Shown: positions 5,810 to 13,977, counted from the stretch's first letter. The stretch: 18,810 nucleotides of DNA from JAWOJB01 sp046484325 (GCA_046484325.1 JAWOJB010000032.1:1-18810); one strand, 5' to 3'. Translations and numbers: made by a program. The notes: generated from the letters alone by a model not told the origin.

Positions 5810-7498
5810 TCAGTCGGCGACGCGCTCCTCCACCGGCACCGCCGCCCGGGCAGTCCGCTTGGCGAAGTAGTAGACGCGCTTCAGGTTGGCGATGATGTCC
5901 ATCTCCAGCCGGTAGGCCTCGAGGCGGCGAGGTTCGTCGGCAACGAGGCGCTCGGCCTGATGGATCGATATGTGCCGCTCCATGCTGTTGATCTCATCCT
6001 TCATCGCCCCGACCCTGACGGCCGCCTCACGGTTGCGCTGGGTGACGGCCACCATCGCCTGATCCACCGCCGAGGAGACGGCACGATGGAAGTCCTCGAG
6101 CAGCACCCGGGTGCTCGGGCTGACGCTCACACTCTGCTCGATCCGGGCAAAGCCGAGCGCCGTCATGTTCGTCTCGATGATGTCGCCTATCGATTCGAGG
6201 TTGTTGGTCGCCTCCATGAGCCCGACGAGCTCGTCACTCTCCCGTTCGCCGAGCTCGGCCTGGCCGATCCGGCCGAGGTAGGTGATGACGTGGCCGTACA
6301 GGACGTCCACCTCGTCGTCCATCACCTGCAGCCGCACGAGATCGGCCCGGGAACCCGAGAGCACCGCCGACAGCGCCTCGGCCAGCATCGTGCGCACCCG
6401 GTCGGCCATCCTGAGCATCTCGAGCCGGGCACGGTCGAGGGCCAGCGAAGGGGTCTTGAGGAGCTCGTCGTCGAGGTACTTGGCAACGATGGCGTCCTCC
6501 CGCTCGGGCCGGTCGGGCAGCATCCACGTCACCAGCGCGGCGATTTGGGGGGTGAACCAGATGAAGATGAGCATGTTGGTGACGTTGAAGATGGTGTGAG
6601 CGTTGGCGATCTGCCGACCGACGTCGCCGCCCCTCGAGTCGAGGAACGACGCCAGCGGGCCGATGAACCACACCCAGAGGAGGGCGCCGCCCACGGCGAA
6701 GAGCACGTGTACGAGTGCCGCCCGCTGTGCCTCTCTCGGCTTGCCGATCGCCGCCAGGATGGCGGTCACCGATGTGCCGACATTGGCGCCGATGATCAGG
6801 GCGATGCCTGCCTCGAGGCTGATCAAGCCCTGGCTCGCCATGACGATCACGATGCCGGTGGTGGCCGATGACGACTGGACGAGGGCGGTGAACAGCGCCC
6901 CGACCAGGATCCCGAGTATCGGGCTCTCGAGGGCGAGCATCGCGTCGATGAACGGCTCGTAATCCCTCAGTGGGCTCATGGCACTCGACATCACCGCCAT
7001 GCCGAAGAAGATGAGGCCGAGGCCCATGGTCACGTTGCCCCAGGCCTTCCGATCAGGCGACTTGGCGAGGGTCCCGGCGAAACCGACCGCCACAAGTGCC
7101 AGGGCGTACTCGGTCACCTGGAAGGCGATGATCTGGGCCGTGATCGTCGTGCCGACCTTGGCGCCCATGATCACCGGGATCGATTGCTGCAGGGTCATCA
7201 GACCCGAGGTGATGAACCCGACGACCAGCACGGTCGTGACCGAGGACGACTGGATGACGGCCGTGACGCCCGCTCCGGTGACCACACCCATGAACCGGTT
7301 CGAGGTGAGCCGCTGAAGGATGGTTCGCAGGCGATCCCCGGCGACCAACTTGAGGGCATCGCTCATGATCTCCATACCCAGGAGGAACAGAGCGAGGCCC
7401 CCGAGGAAGGTGATGATCAGCACGGCCATGTCGAGCTCGGAGCCGGCCCCGACCTGCGCGCCGACCGAAATCTGGCTGATAGGCGACGGGAACATCAT
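5810..7498 (-). CDS. Na/Pi-cotransporter family protein with C-terminal PhoU domain
   Basis: A 562-residue inner-membrane protein that would import phosphate with Na+, or export it as proposed for E. coli YjbB. The membrane part (about 25-330) has two inverted repeats, each with the QSSS signature: VIQSSSVTT (QSSS 83-86) and LVQSSSATT (QSSS 208-211). Each is followed by a GANVGT-like motif (GAKVGTT at 112; GANVGTS at 238). A PhoU-type helical domain fills about 345-550 (LESIGDIIETN, ERHISIHQAERL, IANLKRVYYFAKR). Length and order match the complete NPT-PhoU family. Start ATG 7498 (or 7495) has AGGGAG 9-12 nt upstream. A PHO-like box precedes it, so induction on phosphate limitation is likely. 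The frame is intact, unlike the related remnants just downstream on the same strand. Confidence 0.93.
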   Translation of the reverse strand: MMFPSPISQISVGAQVGAGSELDMAVLIITFLGGLALFLLGMEIMSDALKLVAGDRLRTILQRLTSNRFMGVVTGAGVTAVIQSSSVTTVLVVGFITSGLMTLQQSIPVIMGAKVGTTITAQIIAFQVTEYALALVAVGFAGTLAKSPDRKAWGNVTMGLGLIFFGMAVMSSAMSPLRDYEPFIDAMLALESPILGILVGALFTALVQSSSATTGIVIVMASQGLISLEAGIALIIGANVGTSVTAILAAIGKPREAQRAALVHVLFAVGGALLWVWFIGPLASFLDSRGGDVGRQIANAHTIFNVTNMLIFIWFTPQIAALVTWMLPDRPEREDAIVAKYLDDELLKTPSLALDRARLEMLRMADRVRTMLAEALSAVLSGSRADLVRLQVMDDEVDVLYGHVITYLGRIGQAELGERESDELVGLMEATNNLESIGDIIETNMTALGFARIEQSVSVSPSTRVLLEDFHRAVSSAVDQAMVAVTQRNREAAVRVGAMKDEINSMERHISIHQAERLVADEPRRLEAYRLEMDIIANLKRVYYFAKRTARAAVPVEERVAD

Positions 7499-7525
7499 CA
7501 GCGGGAACTCCCTGGGCGGGCCGTC

Positions 7526-7553
7526 ACCCTAGTTCGGTGAACGCCCGGTGAAC
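7526..7553 (-). promoter_or_regulatory. PHO-like box and -10 of the Na/Pi cotransporter gene
   Basis: Two adjacent 11-nt direct repeats on the minus strand, GTTCACCGGGC (7553-7543) and GTTCACCGAAC (7542-7532), both carry the exact GTTCACC core of Streptomyces-type PhoP boxes. TAGGGT (7531-7526) follows at once as a -10, so the box covers the -35 position, as expected for activation by a PhoP/PhoB response regulator. It lies 28 bp upstream of the start codon at 7498, counted from the -10. Confidence 0.7.
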
Positions 7554-7580
7554 GGCCGGGGTCCGCGACTCGAACGGCCT

Positions 7581-8249
7581 TCAGGAAACGCCCGACCAGT
7601 GTGGGGGAAGCGGCTGAGCGATCGCCTTCCGCAACCGCTCGAGATACTCGATCCGGGAGATCGCCACCGCCCCCAGCGACCTCAGATGGTCGGTGGCCCA
7701 CTGCACGTCGAGGAGACCGGCCCCGGCGCGACGCATGAGATCGACCAGGTGCACGAGAGCCACCTTGGACGCATCGGGTCGCCGGTGGAACATCGACTCT
7801 CCGAAGAACGCCCCGCCGATCGCCACCCCGTAGAGCCCCCCGGCGAGCTCGTCCCCCTCCCACGCCTCGACCGAGTGAGCCCAGCCGAGCCCGTACAGCC
7901 GGGTGTAGGCGGCCAGGATCTCGGGGGTGATCCACCCGTGCGGCCGCCCAGGGTCCGCACACCCCCGGATCACCCCGCCGAAGTCCCGGTCGACGGTGAC
8001 CCGGTACCGCCGCATCGAGCGGCGCAGCGCACGGGAGAGCCGGAGCCCATCGAGGGGGATCACACCGCGCTCCAGCGGAGACCACCAGGCGAGGCGCGCG
8101 TCCGGCAGGTGCATCGGGAAGAGACCGCGCCGGTAGGCCTGGAGCACGGTGCCCGGCTCGAGGTCGCCGCCGACCGCCACGACATCGTCCGGCCCCGCCC
8201 TGGCCGGGTCCGGCAGCACGTACCGCGATGGGGGCGGCTCGACCGGCAC
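7581..8249 (-). CDS. aat: Leucyl/phenylalanyl-tRNA--protein transferase
   Basis: A 222-residue enzyme that transfers Leu or Phe from aminoacyl-tRNA to proteins with N-terminal Arg or Lys, marking them for ClpAP/ClpS degradation in the cytoplasm (bacterial N-end rule). Hallmarks are present in order: VGGDLEPGTVLQAYRRGLFP (26-45), WWSPLERGVI (55-64), ITPEILAAYTRLYGLGWAHS (107-126), GGLYGVAIGGAFFGESMF (137-154), SKVALVHLV and DVQWATDHLRSLGA. Length is close to the usual ~230. GTG 8249 starts 3 bp after the stop of the membrane-protein gene, so it is probably translated by coupling; there is no well-spaced Shine-Dalgarno. An 82-bp intergenic region with the PHO-like box separates it from the Na/Pi gene, so aat is likely last in the P450 operon. 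Confidence 0.96.
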   Translation of the reverse strand: MPVEPPPSRYVLPDPARAGPDDVVAVGGDLEPGTVLQAYRRGLFPMHLPDARLAWWSPLERGVIPLDGLRLSRALRRSMRRYRVTVDRDFGGVIRGCADPGRPHGWITPEILAAYTRLYGLGWAHSVEAWEGDELAGGLYGVAIGGAFFGESMFHRRPDASKVALVHLVDLMRRAGAGLLDVQWATDHLRSLGAVAISRIEYLERLRKAIAQPLPPHWSGVS

Positions 8250-8252
8250 GCC

Positions 8253-8546
8253 TCAGGCGGTCCAGCCGAAGAGCAACTCGCCCAGAGTGACGTAGCCCCA
8301 CCAGAACGCCAAGGCAAGTGGGCCGGAGGCGACCACCCACCACGACCGGCGGGCGGTGTGGACCGCCACGAACCACAACCCGACCAGCCAGATCACGATG
8401 AGCACGACCAACCACGGACCGGGGACCACGAGGCCGGCGGCGACATAGACGAAGCCGGTGGCCACATATCCGAGCAGTCCGAGCGCCACCAGCACCCGCC
8501 TGACCACCGAGGCGAGGGGCGTCGGGTGCTCGGGGGGCGGGCTCAC
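8253..8546 (-). CDS. Small three-helix membrane protein, unknown function
   Basis: A 97-residue protein starting at GTG 8546, whose GTGA overlaps the P450 stop by 4 bp, a classic coupled arrangement that decides the start; a longer open frame upstream lies within the P450 gene and is low in sense. After a short polar N-terminus (PPPEHPTPLAS) there are three hydrophobic segments: about 15-41 (VRRVLVALGLLGYVATGFVY onward), 43-63 (GPWLVVLIVIWLVGLWFVAV) and 70-94 (WWVVASGPLALAFWWGYVTL). I recognise no family. Tryptophans and Tyr mark the helix ends. Its place between a P450 and aat says little about function; a membrane partner of the P450 is only speculation. Confidence 0.78.
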   Translation of the reverse strand: MSPPPEHPTPLASVVRRVLVALGLLGYVATGFVYVAAGLVVPGPWLVVLIVIWLVGLWFVAVHTARRSWWVVASGPLALAFWWGYVTLGELLFGWTA

Positions 8547-9736
8547 GCCGCCACCGGCAGGCGGCGGGGCCCGCGCAGGAAGAAATCGGAAGGCCATTCC
8601 AGCCCCGAAGGGTCGATGGCCAGCTCGAGCCGGGGGAATCGCTCGAGCAGCAGGCGGAAAGCCACCCGCGCCTCCACCCGGGCCAGCGGCGCCCCCAGGC
8701 AATGGTGGATACCCGACCCGAAGGCCAGGTGCCGGTTGGGATCGCGACCGACGTCGAATACGTCCGGATCGGCGAACTGGGCGGGATCTCGATTCGCCCC
8801 GTAGAGGATCGGCACGACGAGATCGCCCAACGGGATGTCGACGCCACCGATCCGGACGTCCCCGAACGCCCACCGCAGCGTGGTCGACTCGACCGGGCCG
8901 TGAAAACGCAGCATCTCCTCGACCGCCGTCGGGACGAGGCCCGGATCCTCGACGAGCCGTCGTCGCTGGTCGGGGTGCCGGAGCAGCTCGAGGGTGCCGT
9001 TGGCGATGAGGTTCACGGTCGTCTCGTGGCCTGCCACGAGCAGGAGGAAGACCATGGCGAGGAACTCCTGGTGGTCGAGGCGCTCGCCCTCCTCCTCGGC
9101 GGTCAGCAGGGAGGTGACCAGGTCGTCCCCGGGACGCCGGCGCCGCTCGACAGCGAGGTCGTTGAGGTAGGCGATGAACTCCATCCCTGCGGCCATCGCC
9201 GCCTCGATGGTCGAGCCACGCAGCATCAGGTCCGTCCAGGTCCGGAAGCGATCCTGGTCGGCCACCGGCACGCCGAGCATCTCGGCGATGACCGTCACCG
9301 GGATGGGCAGCGCGTACGTCTCGACCAGGTCGAACGGGCCGGAGGGGTCGAGCGCATCGAGCCGACTCCGAGCGATGCTCTCCACCCTCGGCTCCAGCGC
9401 CTCCATCGCCTTCGGCGAGAAGGCGTGCCGGACGAGTCCCCGCAACCTGGTGTGGTCGGGTGGGTCGAGGAAGAGCATGTTTCTACCCAAGACCTGGAAC
9501 GCACCCTGGTCGGAGGGCTGCTCGGCCGCCAGCTCGGGAGGAAGGTGCTTCTCGTACTCCTTGCCCAGTGCCGGATTCCGCAAGGCGGCGACGCAGTCGT
9601 CGTACCGGGTGAGCATCCAGAAGGTCCGGCCGGTCTGTGGGCCGATCGCCGGGTACACCGGATGCGTCTGCCGAAGCCGGTTCCAGAAGGCGTGAGGATC
9701 CCGACGGACGGCCGGATCCCACGGGTTGAAGTCCAT
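8543..9736 (-). CDS. Cytochrome P450 (bacterial class, soluble)
   Basis: A 397-residue haem monooxygenase, the normal length for soluble bacterial P450s. Visible motifs: C-helix region DPPDHTRLRGLVRHAFSP (91-108), I-helix AGHETT (235-240) with the conserved acid/Thr pair for O2 activation, K-helix ExxR (E274-R277), and the haem loop FGSGIHHCLG (339-348) with Cys346 as axial ligand. The overall pattern resembles CYP107/CYP125-like actinobacterial hydroxylases, but the substrate cannot be named. No ferredoxin or reductase gene is adjacent, so electrons must come from elsewhere. The start is ATG 9736; there is no Shine-Dalgarno, and CACAAT ends 6 nt before ATG, so the mRNA may be leaderless. The stop overlaps the next gene (GTGA). 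It is divergent from the acyl-CoA dehydrogenase across 54 bp. Confidence 0.95.
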   Translation of the reverse strand: MDFNPWDPAVRRDPHAFWNRLRQTHPVYPAIGPQTGRTFWMLTRYDDCVAALRNPALGKEYEKHLPPELAAEQPSDQGAFQVLGRNMLFLDPPDHTRLRGLVRHAFSPKAMEALEPRVESIARSRLDALDPSGPFDLVETYALPIPVTVIAEMLGVPVADQDRFRTWTDLMLRGSTIEAAMAAGMEFIAYLNDLAVERRRRPGDDLVTSLLTAEEEGERLDHQEFLAMVFLLLVAGHETTVNLIANGTLELLRHPDQRRRLVEDPGLVPTAVEEMLRFHGPVESTTLRWAFGDVRIGGVDIPLGDLVVPILYGANRDPAQFADPDVFDVGRDPNRHLAFGSGIHHCLGAPLARVEARVAFRLLLERFPRLELAIDPSGLEWPSDFFLRGPRRLPVAA

Positions 9737-9790
9737 CACCGGATTGTGGCATCGCCGCCGTGGGTAGATTCGACGGAAGGAGGTCACAGC
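9737..9790. promoter_or_regulatory. Divergent control region between P450 and AidB-type gene
   Basis: These 54 bp serve both directions. Rightward, AAGGAGG (9777-9783) is a near-perfect ribosome binding site 7 nt before ATG 9791; TAGATT (9765-9770) is a possible -10 with a weak TTGTGG 15 bp upstream. Leftward, CACAAT (9748-9743) could be a -10 for a leaderless P450 transcript. No operator repeat is evident. Confidence 0.45.
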
Positions 9791-11434
9791 ATGCCCGCCA
9801 CCCACGAGGTCCTCAACCAGCCCCCCGAGCTGCCCGAGTACGACCTGTACCTCGCCGATCCGATCCTGCCCGGGGCGGTGGAACGGGAAGGAGCGGGCTG
9901 GGCGGCGGACCGGCTCTCGGATCTCGGGGCCAGCGTGGGCACGCACGAGGTGCGGGAGTGGGGGTTCCAGGCCAACCGCCACGGTCCGGTGCTTCACACC
10001 CACGATCGGTTCGGTCACCGGGTCGACCAGGTGGAGTTCCACCCCGCCTGGCACTCACTCATGGAGATGTCGGTCCGACACGGCGTGCACTCGTTCGCCT
10101 TCGAGAACGGGGGTCCGGAGGGCTCCTTCGCTGCCCGGACGGCCCTCATGTACCTGGACAGCCAGATGGAACAGGGCCACGGGTGCCCCATCTCGATGAC
10201 CTCGTCGGTGCTGCCGGCACTGCGCAACCAGCCGGAGGTGGCGGCGGCGTGGGAGCCGCGGGTCCTGAACCGGGCCTACGACCCGAGGTTCGCCCCCGCC
10301 GGGGAAAAGGCCGGCGTCCTGCTGGGGATGGGGATGACCGAGAAACAGGGCGGCTCCGACGTCCGCTCCAACACCACCTGGGCGGTGCCCGAGAACGGCG
10401 GGGGGCCGGGTGGGTCGTACCGGCTCACCGGTCACAAGTGGTTCACCTCGGCTCCCCAGTGCGACGCATTCCTGGTCCTCGCCCAGGCACCAGGCGGCTT
10501 GTCGTGCTTCCTCCTCCCGCGGTTCACACCGGATGGCGGGGTGAACGCCTTCCACATCCAGCGTCTCAAGGACAAGCTGGGCAATCGCTCCAACGCCTCG
10601 AGCGAGGTCGAGTACGACGGGGCATGGGCGGTGATGGTCGGTGAGGAGGGCCGGGGCGTGGCCACGATCATCGAGATGGTCAACGGCACCCGACTGGACT
10701 GCACCATCGGGGCGGCGGCGATCATGCGCCAGGCCGTCACCCAGGCCGCCCACCATGTCGGCCACCGCTCGGCCTTCGGGGACAACCTGGTCGACAAGCC
10801 GCTGATGCGTGCGGTGATCGCCGACCTGGAGGTGGAAGCAGAGGCGGCCACGCTGCTCATGATGCGGGTTGCCGGGGCGTTCGACCGGGCCGACGGCGAC
10901 GTATCCGAGGCGCTGGTCAAGCGGATCACCACGCCGGTCGCCAAGTACTGGGTTTCGAAGCGTTGCACCTCCGTTGTCCACGAGGCCCTCGAATGCCTAG
11001 GCGGCGGCGGGTACGTGGAGGACTCGCTGATGCCGAGACTGTTCCGCGAGTCACCCCTCAACGCGATCTGGGAGGGGTCGGGCAACGTCATCGCCCTCGA
11101 CCTGGTGAGGGCCATGGTCAAAGAGCCGAAGACCGTCGACGCCTTCCTGGACGAGGCCGAGGGTGCCCGCGGCGCCGACGGGAGGCTCGACACGGCCCTC
11201 GACGGGCTGCGGAGGTCGCTCGCCTCGATTTCCGACCCGGAACGGCTCGCCCGCCGCCTCATCGAGCAGATGGCCCTGGTGATGGAGGGCTCGCTGGCGG
11301 TGAGGTACGGGTCGCCGGCCCTGGCCGACGCCTTCTGCTCCACCCGGCTCGCCGGCGACTGGGGCCACCTGTTCGGGACCCTGCCTTCCGGGCTCGACCT
11401 CGACCCACTGGTAGAGGCGGCGCAGGTGGCGTAG
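9791..11434 (+). CDS. aidB: AidB-type acyl-CoA dehydrogenase
   Basis: A 547-residue flavoprotein of the AidB branch of acyl-CoA dehydrogenases (E. coli AidB has about 540), cytoplasmic. The AidB signature GMGMTEKQGGSDVRSNTT (179-196) lies in the FAD-binding middle domain, followed by LTGHKWFTSAPQCDAFLVLA (212-231). The C-terminal helical domain has ECLGGGGYVEDS and NAIWEGSGNVIALDL with the catalytic-position Glu at E428. AidB is induced in the E. coli adaptive response to alkylation and has weak isovaleryl-CoA dehydrogenase activity; whether this protein acts in fatty-acid breakdown or DNA protection is open. The start ATG 9791 is fixed by AAGGAGG; the same frame stays open leftward under the P450 but is antisense shadow. 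It converges with the ATP-grasp gene, stops 11 bp apart. Confidence 0.93.
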   Translation: MPATHEVLNQPPELPEYDLYLADPILPGAVEREGAGWAADRLSDLGASVGTHEVREWGFQANRHGPVLHTHDRFGHRVDQVEFHPAWHSLMEMSVRHGVHSFAFENGGPEGSFAARTALMYLDSQMEQGHGCPISMTSSVLPALRNQPEVAAAWEPRVLNRAYDPRFAPAGEKAGVLLGMGMTEKQGGSDVRSNTTWAVPENGGGPGGSYRLTGHKWFTSAPQCDAFLVLAQAPGGLSCFLLPRFTPDGGVNAFHIQRLKDKLGNRSNASSEVEYDGAWAVMVGEEGRGVATIIEMVNGTRLDCTIGAAAIMRQAVTQAAHHVGHRSAFGDNLVDKPLMRAVIADLEVEAEAATLLMMRVAGAFDRADGDVSEALVKRITTPVAKYWVSKRCTSVVHEALECLGGGGYVEDSLMPRLFRESPLNAIWEGSGNVIALDLVRAMVKEPKTVDAFLDEAEGARGADGRLDTALDGLRRSLASISDPERLARRLIEQMALVMEGSLAVRYGSPALADAFCSTRLAGDWGHLFGTLPSGLDLDPLVEAAQVA

Positions 11435-11445
11435 GGGGAATGCCG

Positions 11446-12810
11446 TCACCGGGCGAACGGGTCCGGGGCCGCCTCGACCCGAGGCAGCGACAGCGACCAG
11501 AGGTGGATCGCCAGGTTGGCGGCCTTGGCCGTGACCGGCGCCAGCGAGGGACCCGGCTGGATCCGGCCCGGGTCCAGCTCGAGCCGCACGTAGGAGCCGC
11601 TGACAGCCGGTCCGATCGCCAGCGGCCCGTCGGCTTCCTCCCCCGCCCCGGCCACCACCGCCCGGTCGGCGTCGAACCGCACCCTGACCTCGGCCCCTTC
11701 CCGGTGATCCGGGGCGAGCAGCCCCATCCCGCCCAGCCTGCGGGCGTCGGCGCCGGGAACGATGGCGGCCTCGAGTTCGGCTCCGTCGACCTCGACCTCC
11801 CCTGCGATCAGGCAGCGGGTGATCGAGCCGATGGGCACCTCGGCGGCAAAGGCCTGCATCCCGAGCCCGGCGCTGGTGCGGGGGTTGAGCTCGGTCGGGC
11901 GGAACCCCTCGGCGACGAGCACCCCGTCGACGCTGAACCCACCCCGGTAGCCGACCCGGTCCCGGAGGAGGACGGCCACCCGGCGGGCGGCCTCGCGCAT
12001 CGACTGCCGGATGTCCGCGGGTGGATCCCAGTACGTGGAGAACCCGGCATAGACCAAGCCGGGCCGGTCGGTGCGGCGGAGGATGAGCATCTCGACGGGC
12101 CGGAACACGCCGATTTTCGTCGAGCCCACGAAGCCGTGGATGGAGCATGGGAGCCCGTCGAGAAACGGCATGACCCTCACCGTCCGGGCCCGCCCGGCGA
12201 ACCACTCAACCGCCGCTTCAAACCCGGAGGGATCCGGCACCCAGCGGGCGTACTCCCCTCCCCCGTGCCAGCCCTCGGTGTTGTCGGCCGCCCACATCGT
12301 CCCGCCCGGCCCGGCCAGCCGCTCGGCGGCGGCCGGGGCGTCGGCCACGGAGACCACGGTCGATGGCGCCCGCCCGACCCCGGCGGCGTCCCAGATCCCG
12401 TCGACGGTCGTCTTGTCCTCGAGCGCCAGCCACTCGGGTCTGCGCTGGCCGTGCACGGGGCGGGCGGCGAGGTGCTCGAAGGTCGAAAAGGGGACCGCGA
12501 TCACCCCGGCCTCGCCTCTGGGGTCGAAACGCTCGAGGGCGTCGAGCAGGGCATCGTCGGGGTTGACGAGCGATCGCTCGAATGCCCGCAGCCCCGTCAT
12601 GACCGTGTCGCCGGAGGTCCTCGTGTAGTGGACGGGGACCTCGGGGAGCCGGCCGACACCCTCGGTGGCAGCCACCACCATGACACCCGCCGCCCCCCAC
12701 TCCTCGAGCGCTTCGACCAGCGTCCGGGATCCGGCGGCGGCGTCGTAGGCCACCACCCAGCGGCGTCCCCGATGGGTCTCGGCAACCGCAGCTACGACGT
12801 CGTCGAGCAT
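11446..12810 (-). CDS. Uncharacterised ATP-grasp-like protein
   Basis: A 454-residue protein. Its fold signature is ATP-grasp: a pre-grasp region with Rossmann-like strands (WVVAYDAAAGS, 18-28; GVMVVAATEG), an adenine/Lys-binding stretch LALEDKTTVDGIWDAAGVGR (128-147), a middle strand VRVMPFLDGLPCSIHGFVG (211-229), and the metal/phosphate site GGFSVDGVLVAEGFRPTELN followed by PRTSAG, with E307 and N309 as probable Mg ligands. ATP-grasp enzymes join a carboxylate to an amine or thiol through an acyl-phosphate. The ~140 residues after that (from 315) look like a family-specific domain. I cannot assign a substrate. It starts at ATG 12810, 16 bp after the P1 peptidase stop, so the two are co-transcribed. 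Pairing with an amide-cleaving aminopeptidase suggests peptide or amide metabolism; that is inference. Confidence 0.8.
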   Translation of the reverse strand: MLDDVVAAVAETHRGRRWVVAYDAAAGSRTLVEALEEWGAAGVMVVAATEGVGRLPEVPVHYTRTSGDTVMTGLRAFERSLVNPDDALLDALERFDPRGEAGVIAVPFSTFEHLAARPVHGQRRPEWLALEDKTTVDGIWDAAGVGRAPSTVVSVADAPAAAERLAGPGGTMWAADNTEGWHGGGEYARWVPDPSGFEAAVEWFAGRARTVRVMPFLDGLPCSIHGFVGSTKIGVFRPVEMLILRRTDRPGLVYAGFSTYWDPPADIRQSMREAARRVAVLLRDRVGYRGGFSVDGVLVAEGFRPTELNPRTSAGLGMQAFAAEVPIGSITRCLIAGEVEVDGAELEAAIVPGADARRLGGMGLLAPDHREGAEVRVRFDADRAVVAGAGEEADGPLAIGPAVSGSYVRLELDPGRIQPGPSLAPVTAKAANLAIHLWSLSLPRVEAAPDPFAR

Positions 12811-12826
12811 CGCCGGACCGTAGCCG

Positions 12827-13891
12827 TCACGGTCGAGCGGAGCCGACGATTTCCGCGACCCGCTCGGAGGGCAGGGCGTGGGCGATCCGATCCTCTCTGC
12901 CCACCATCGTCTCTGCTGAACACAAGGCGTTGAGGATCGCCTCCTCGGTGGCATCCGCCACCGCCTCGAACAGCGGATCCATCCGCCCGTGCGGCAGCAT
13001 CTCGATCTCGTAGGGCTCCTGCCGCCCCGCCGGGAGGTGGTTGCCGGTGGCGAAGGCGAGGAAGATGTCGCCGGAGCCGTTGTGACCGATCCCCCCCGCC
13101 CTGGCGAGGCCGACGGTGGCCCGGCGGGCGAGACGTGAGCACTGGGTGGAGATGAGCGGGGCGTCGGTGGCGACCACCACGATGATCGATCCGTCGGCGC
13201 CGGCCGGCGGGGCCGGCCAGGGGGCAGGCACGGCGTCGTACCCCAGGACTCGCCCCACCGGCACGCCGCTGACCCGCAGGTCGCGGCGGGATCCGTAGTT
13301 CGACTGCACCAGTACGCCGACGGTGTGACCGTCGACCTGACGGGACGAGGTCCCGATGCCGCCCTTGAACCCGTGGCAGATCATCCCGGTGCCACCGCCC
13401 ACGTTGCCCTCCGCCACGGGGCCGGGTCCGGCCGCCTCGAGCGCGACGAGGGCGTCGGCCTCGGTGAGGTGAAAGGCGTCGATGTCGTTGAGCCAGCCGT
13501 CGTAGGTCTCGGCCACCACCGGCAACAGCCAGTCGTCCCCGTGGCCGGCCTCCACCGAGTATCGGACCAGGGCGTCCCGTACCACCCCGACCTGGTGGGT
13601 GTTGGTGATGCCGACCGGCGTCCCCAGCATCCCCGACTCGTCCAGCCAAGCCACCCCGCTCATCTCGCCGTTGCCGTTGAAAGAGTGCCACCCGGCGAAG
13701 CAGTAATCCTCCCAGATCCGATTCTCCCGGGGGACCACCATCGTCACGCCGGTGCGAGCCACCCTCGGCTCGTCGTGGACGACGGTGCGATGGCCCACCC
13801 ACACCCCGGGCACATCGGTGATGGCGTTGTGGGGGCCGGTAGGGAGGTCGCCGATGACGATGCCGAGGTCGCGAAGGCGGGGACGGGTCAT
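12827..13891 (-). CDS. P1-family (DmpA/BapA-like, S58) aminopeptidase
   Basis: A 354-residue Ntn-type hydrolase that usually self-cleaves and releases N-terminal residues, including D- or beta-amino acids. The start RLRDLGIVIGDLPTGPHNAI then TDVPGVWVGHRTV is characteristic. Further motifs are GVAWLDESGMLGTPVGITNT (79-98), EGNVGGGTGMICHGFKGGIG (161-180), VLVQSNYGSRRDLRVSGVPV (193-212) and GHNGSGDIFLAFATGN (269-284). By analogy with DmpA, autocleavage would be at G200-S201 with S201 as nucleophile; this alignment is from memory of the family pattern. Length is near the usual 340-390. Start ATG 13891 has no good Shine-Dalgarno; CATACT ends 6 nt before it, so translation may be leaderless. First gene of the left operon, divergent from the deacetylase gene. 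Confidence 0.93.
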   Translation of the reverse strand: MTRPRLRDLGIVIGDLPTGPHNAITDVPGVWVGHRTVVHDEPRVARTGVTMVVPRENRIWEDYCFAGWHSFNGNGEMSGVAWLDESGMLGTPVGITNTHQVGVVRDALVRYSVEAGHGDDWLLPVVAETYDGWLNDIDAFHLTEADALVALEAAGPGPVAEGNVGGGTGMICHGFKGGIGTSSRQVDGHTVGVLVQSNYGSRRDLRVSGVPVGRVLGYDAVPAPWPAPPAGADGSIIVVVATDAPLISTQCSRLARRATVGLARAGGIGHNGSGDIFLAFATGNHLPAGRQEPYEIEMLPHGRMDPLFEAVADATEEAILNALCSAETMVGREDRIAHALPSERVAEIVGSARP

Positions 13892-13926
13892 GGAAGGAGT
13901 ATGCCGCGCCCTCCCCTCCCCCACCC

Positions 13927-13977
13927 CATCGAGTGAACCTGGAAAGACAACTATCGGCGCTCCAGGTTCACTCGATG
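13927..13977. repeat. Perfect 17-bp inverted repeat between divergent operons
   Basis: CATCGAGTGAACCTGGA (13927-13943) is repeated in exact inverse as TCCAGGTTCACTCGATG (13961-13977), separated by 17 bp. It lies in the only space (13892-14002) between the P1 peptidase and deacetylase genes. The right arm contains TTCACT, which can serve as -35 of the rightward promoter. It is a candidate operator for a dimeric or paired repressor/activator; a hairpin element is the alternative. Confidence 0.75.

Noticed and set aside
5798..6871. 357-codon plus-strand frame opposite the Na/Pi cotransporter
   Set aside because: His/Asp/Arg-rich antisense shadow of a clearly recognisable membrane protein gene.
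8547..8873. 109-codon N-terminal extension of the three-helix membrane protein
   Set aside because: It lies inside the P450 gene and is Arg/Pro-rich shadow; the GTGA overlap gives a natural start.
8702..9790. Long open frame continuing upstream of the acyl-CoA dehydrogenase to about 8702 (total 910 codons)
   Set aside because: It is antisense to the P450 coding sequence; the AidB family length and AAGGAGG before ATG 9791 fix the true start.
10963..12933. 656-codon plus-strand frame opposite the ATP-grasp gene
   Set aside because: Arg-, Pro- and Gly-rich shadow translation typical of high-GC antisense; the minus frame shows the ATP-grasp signature.
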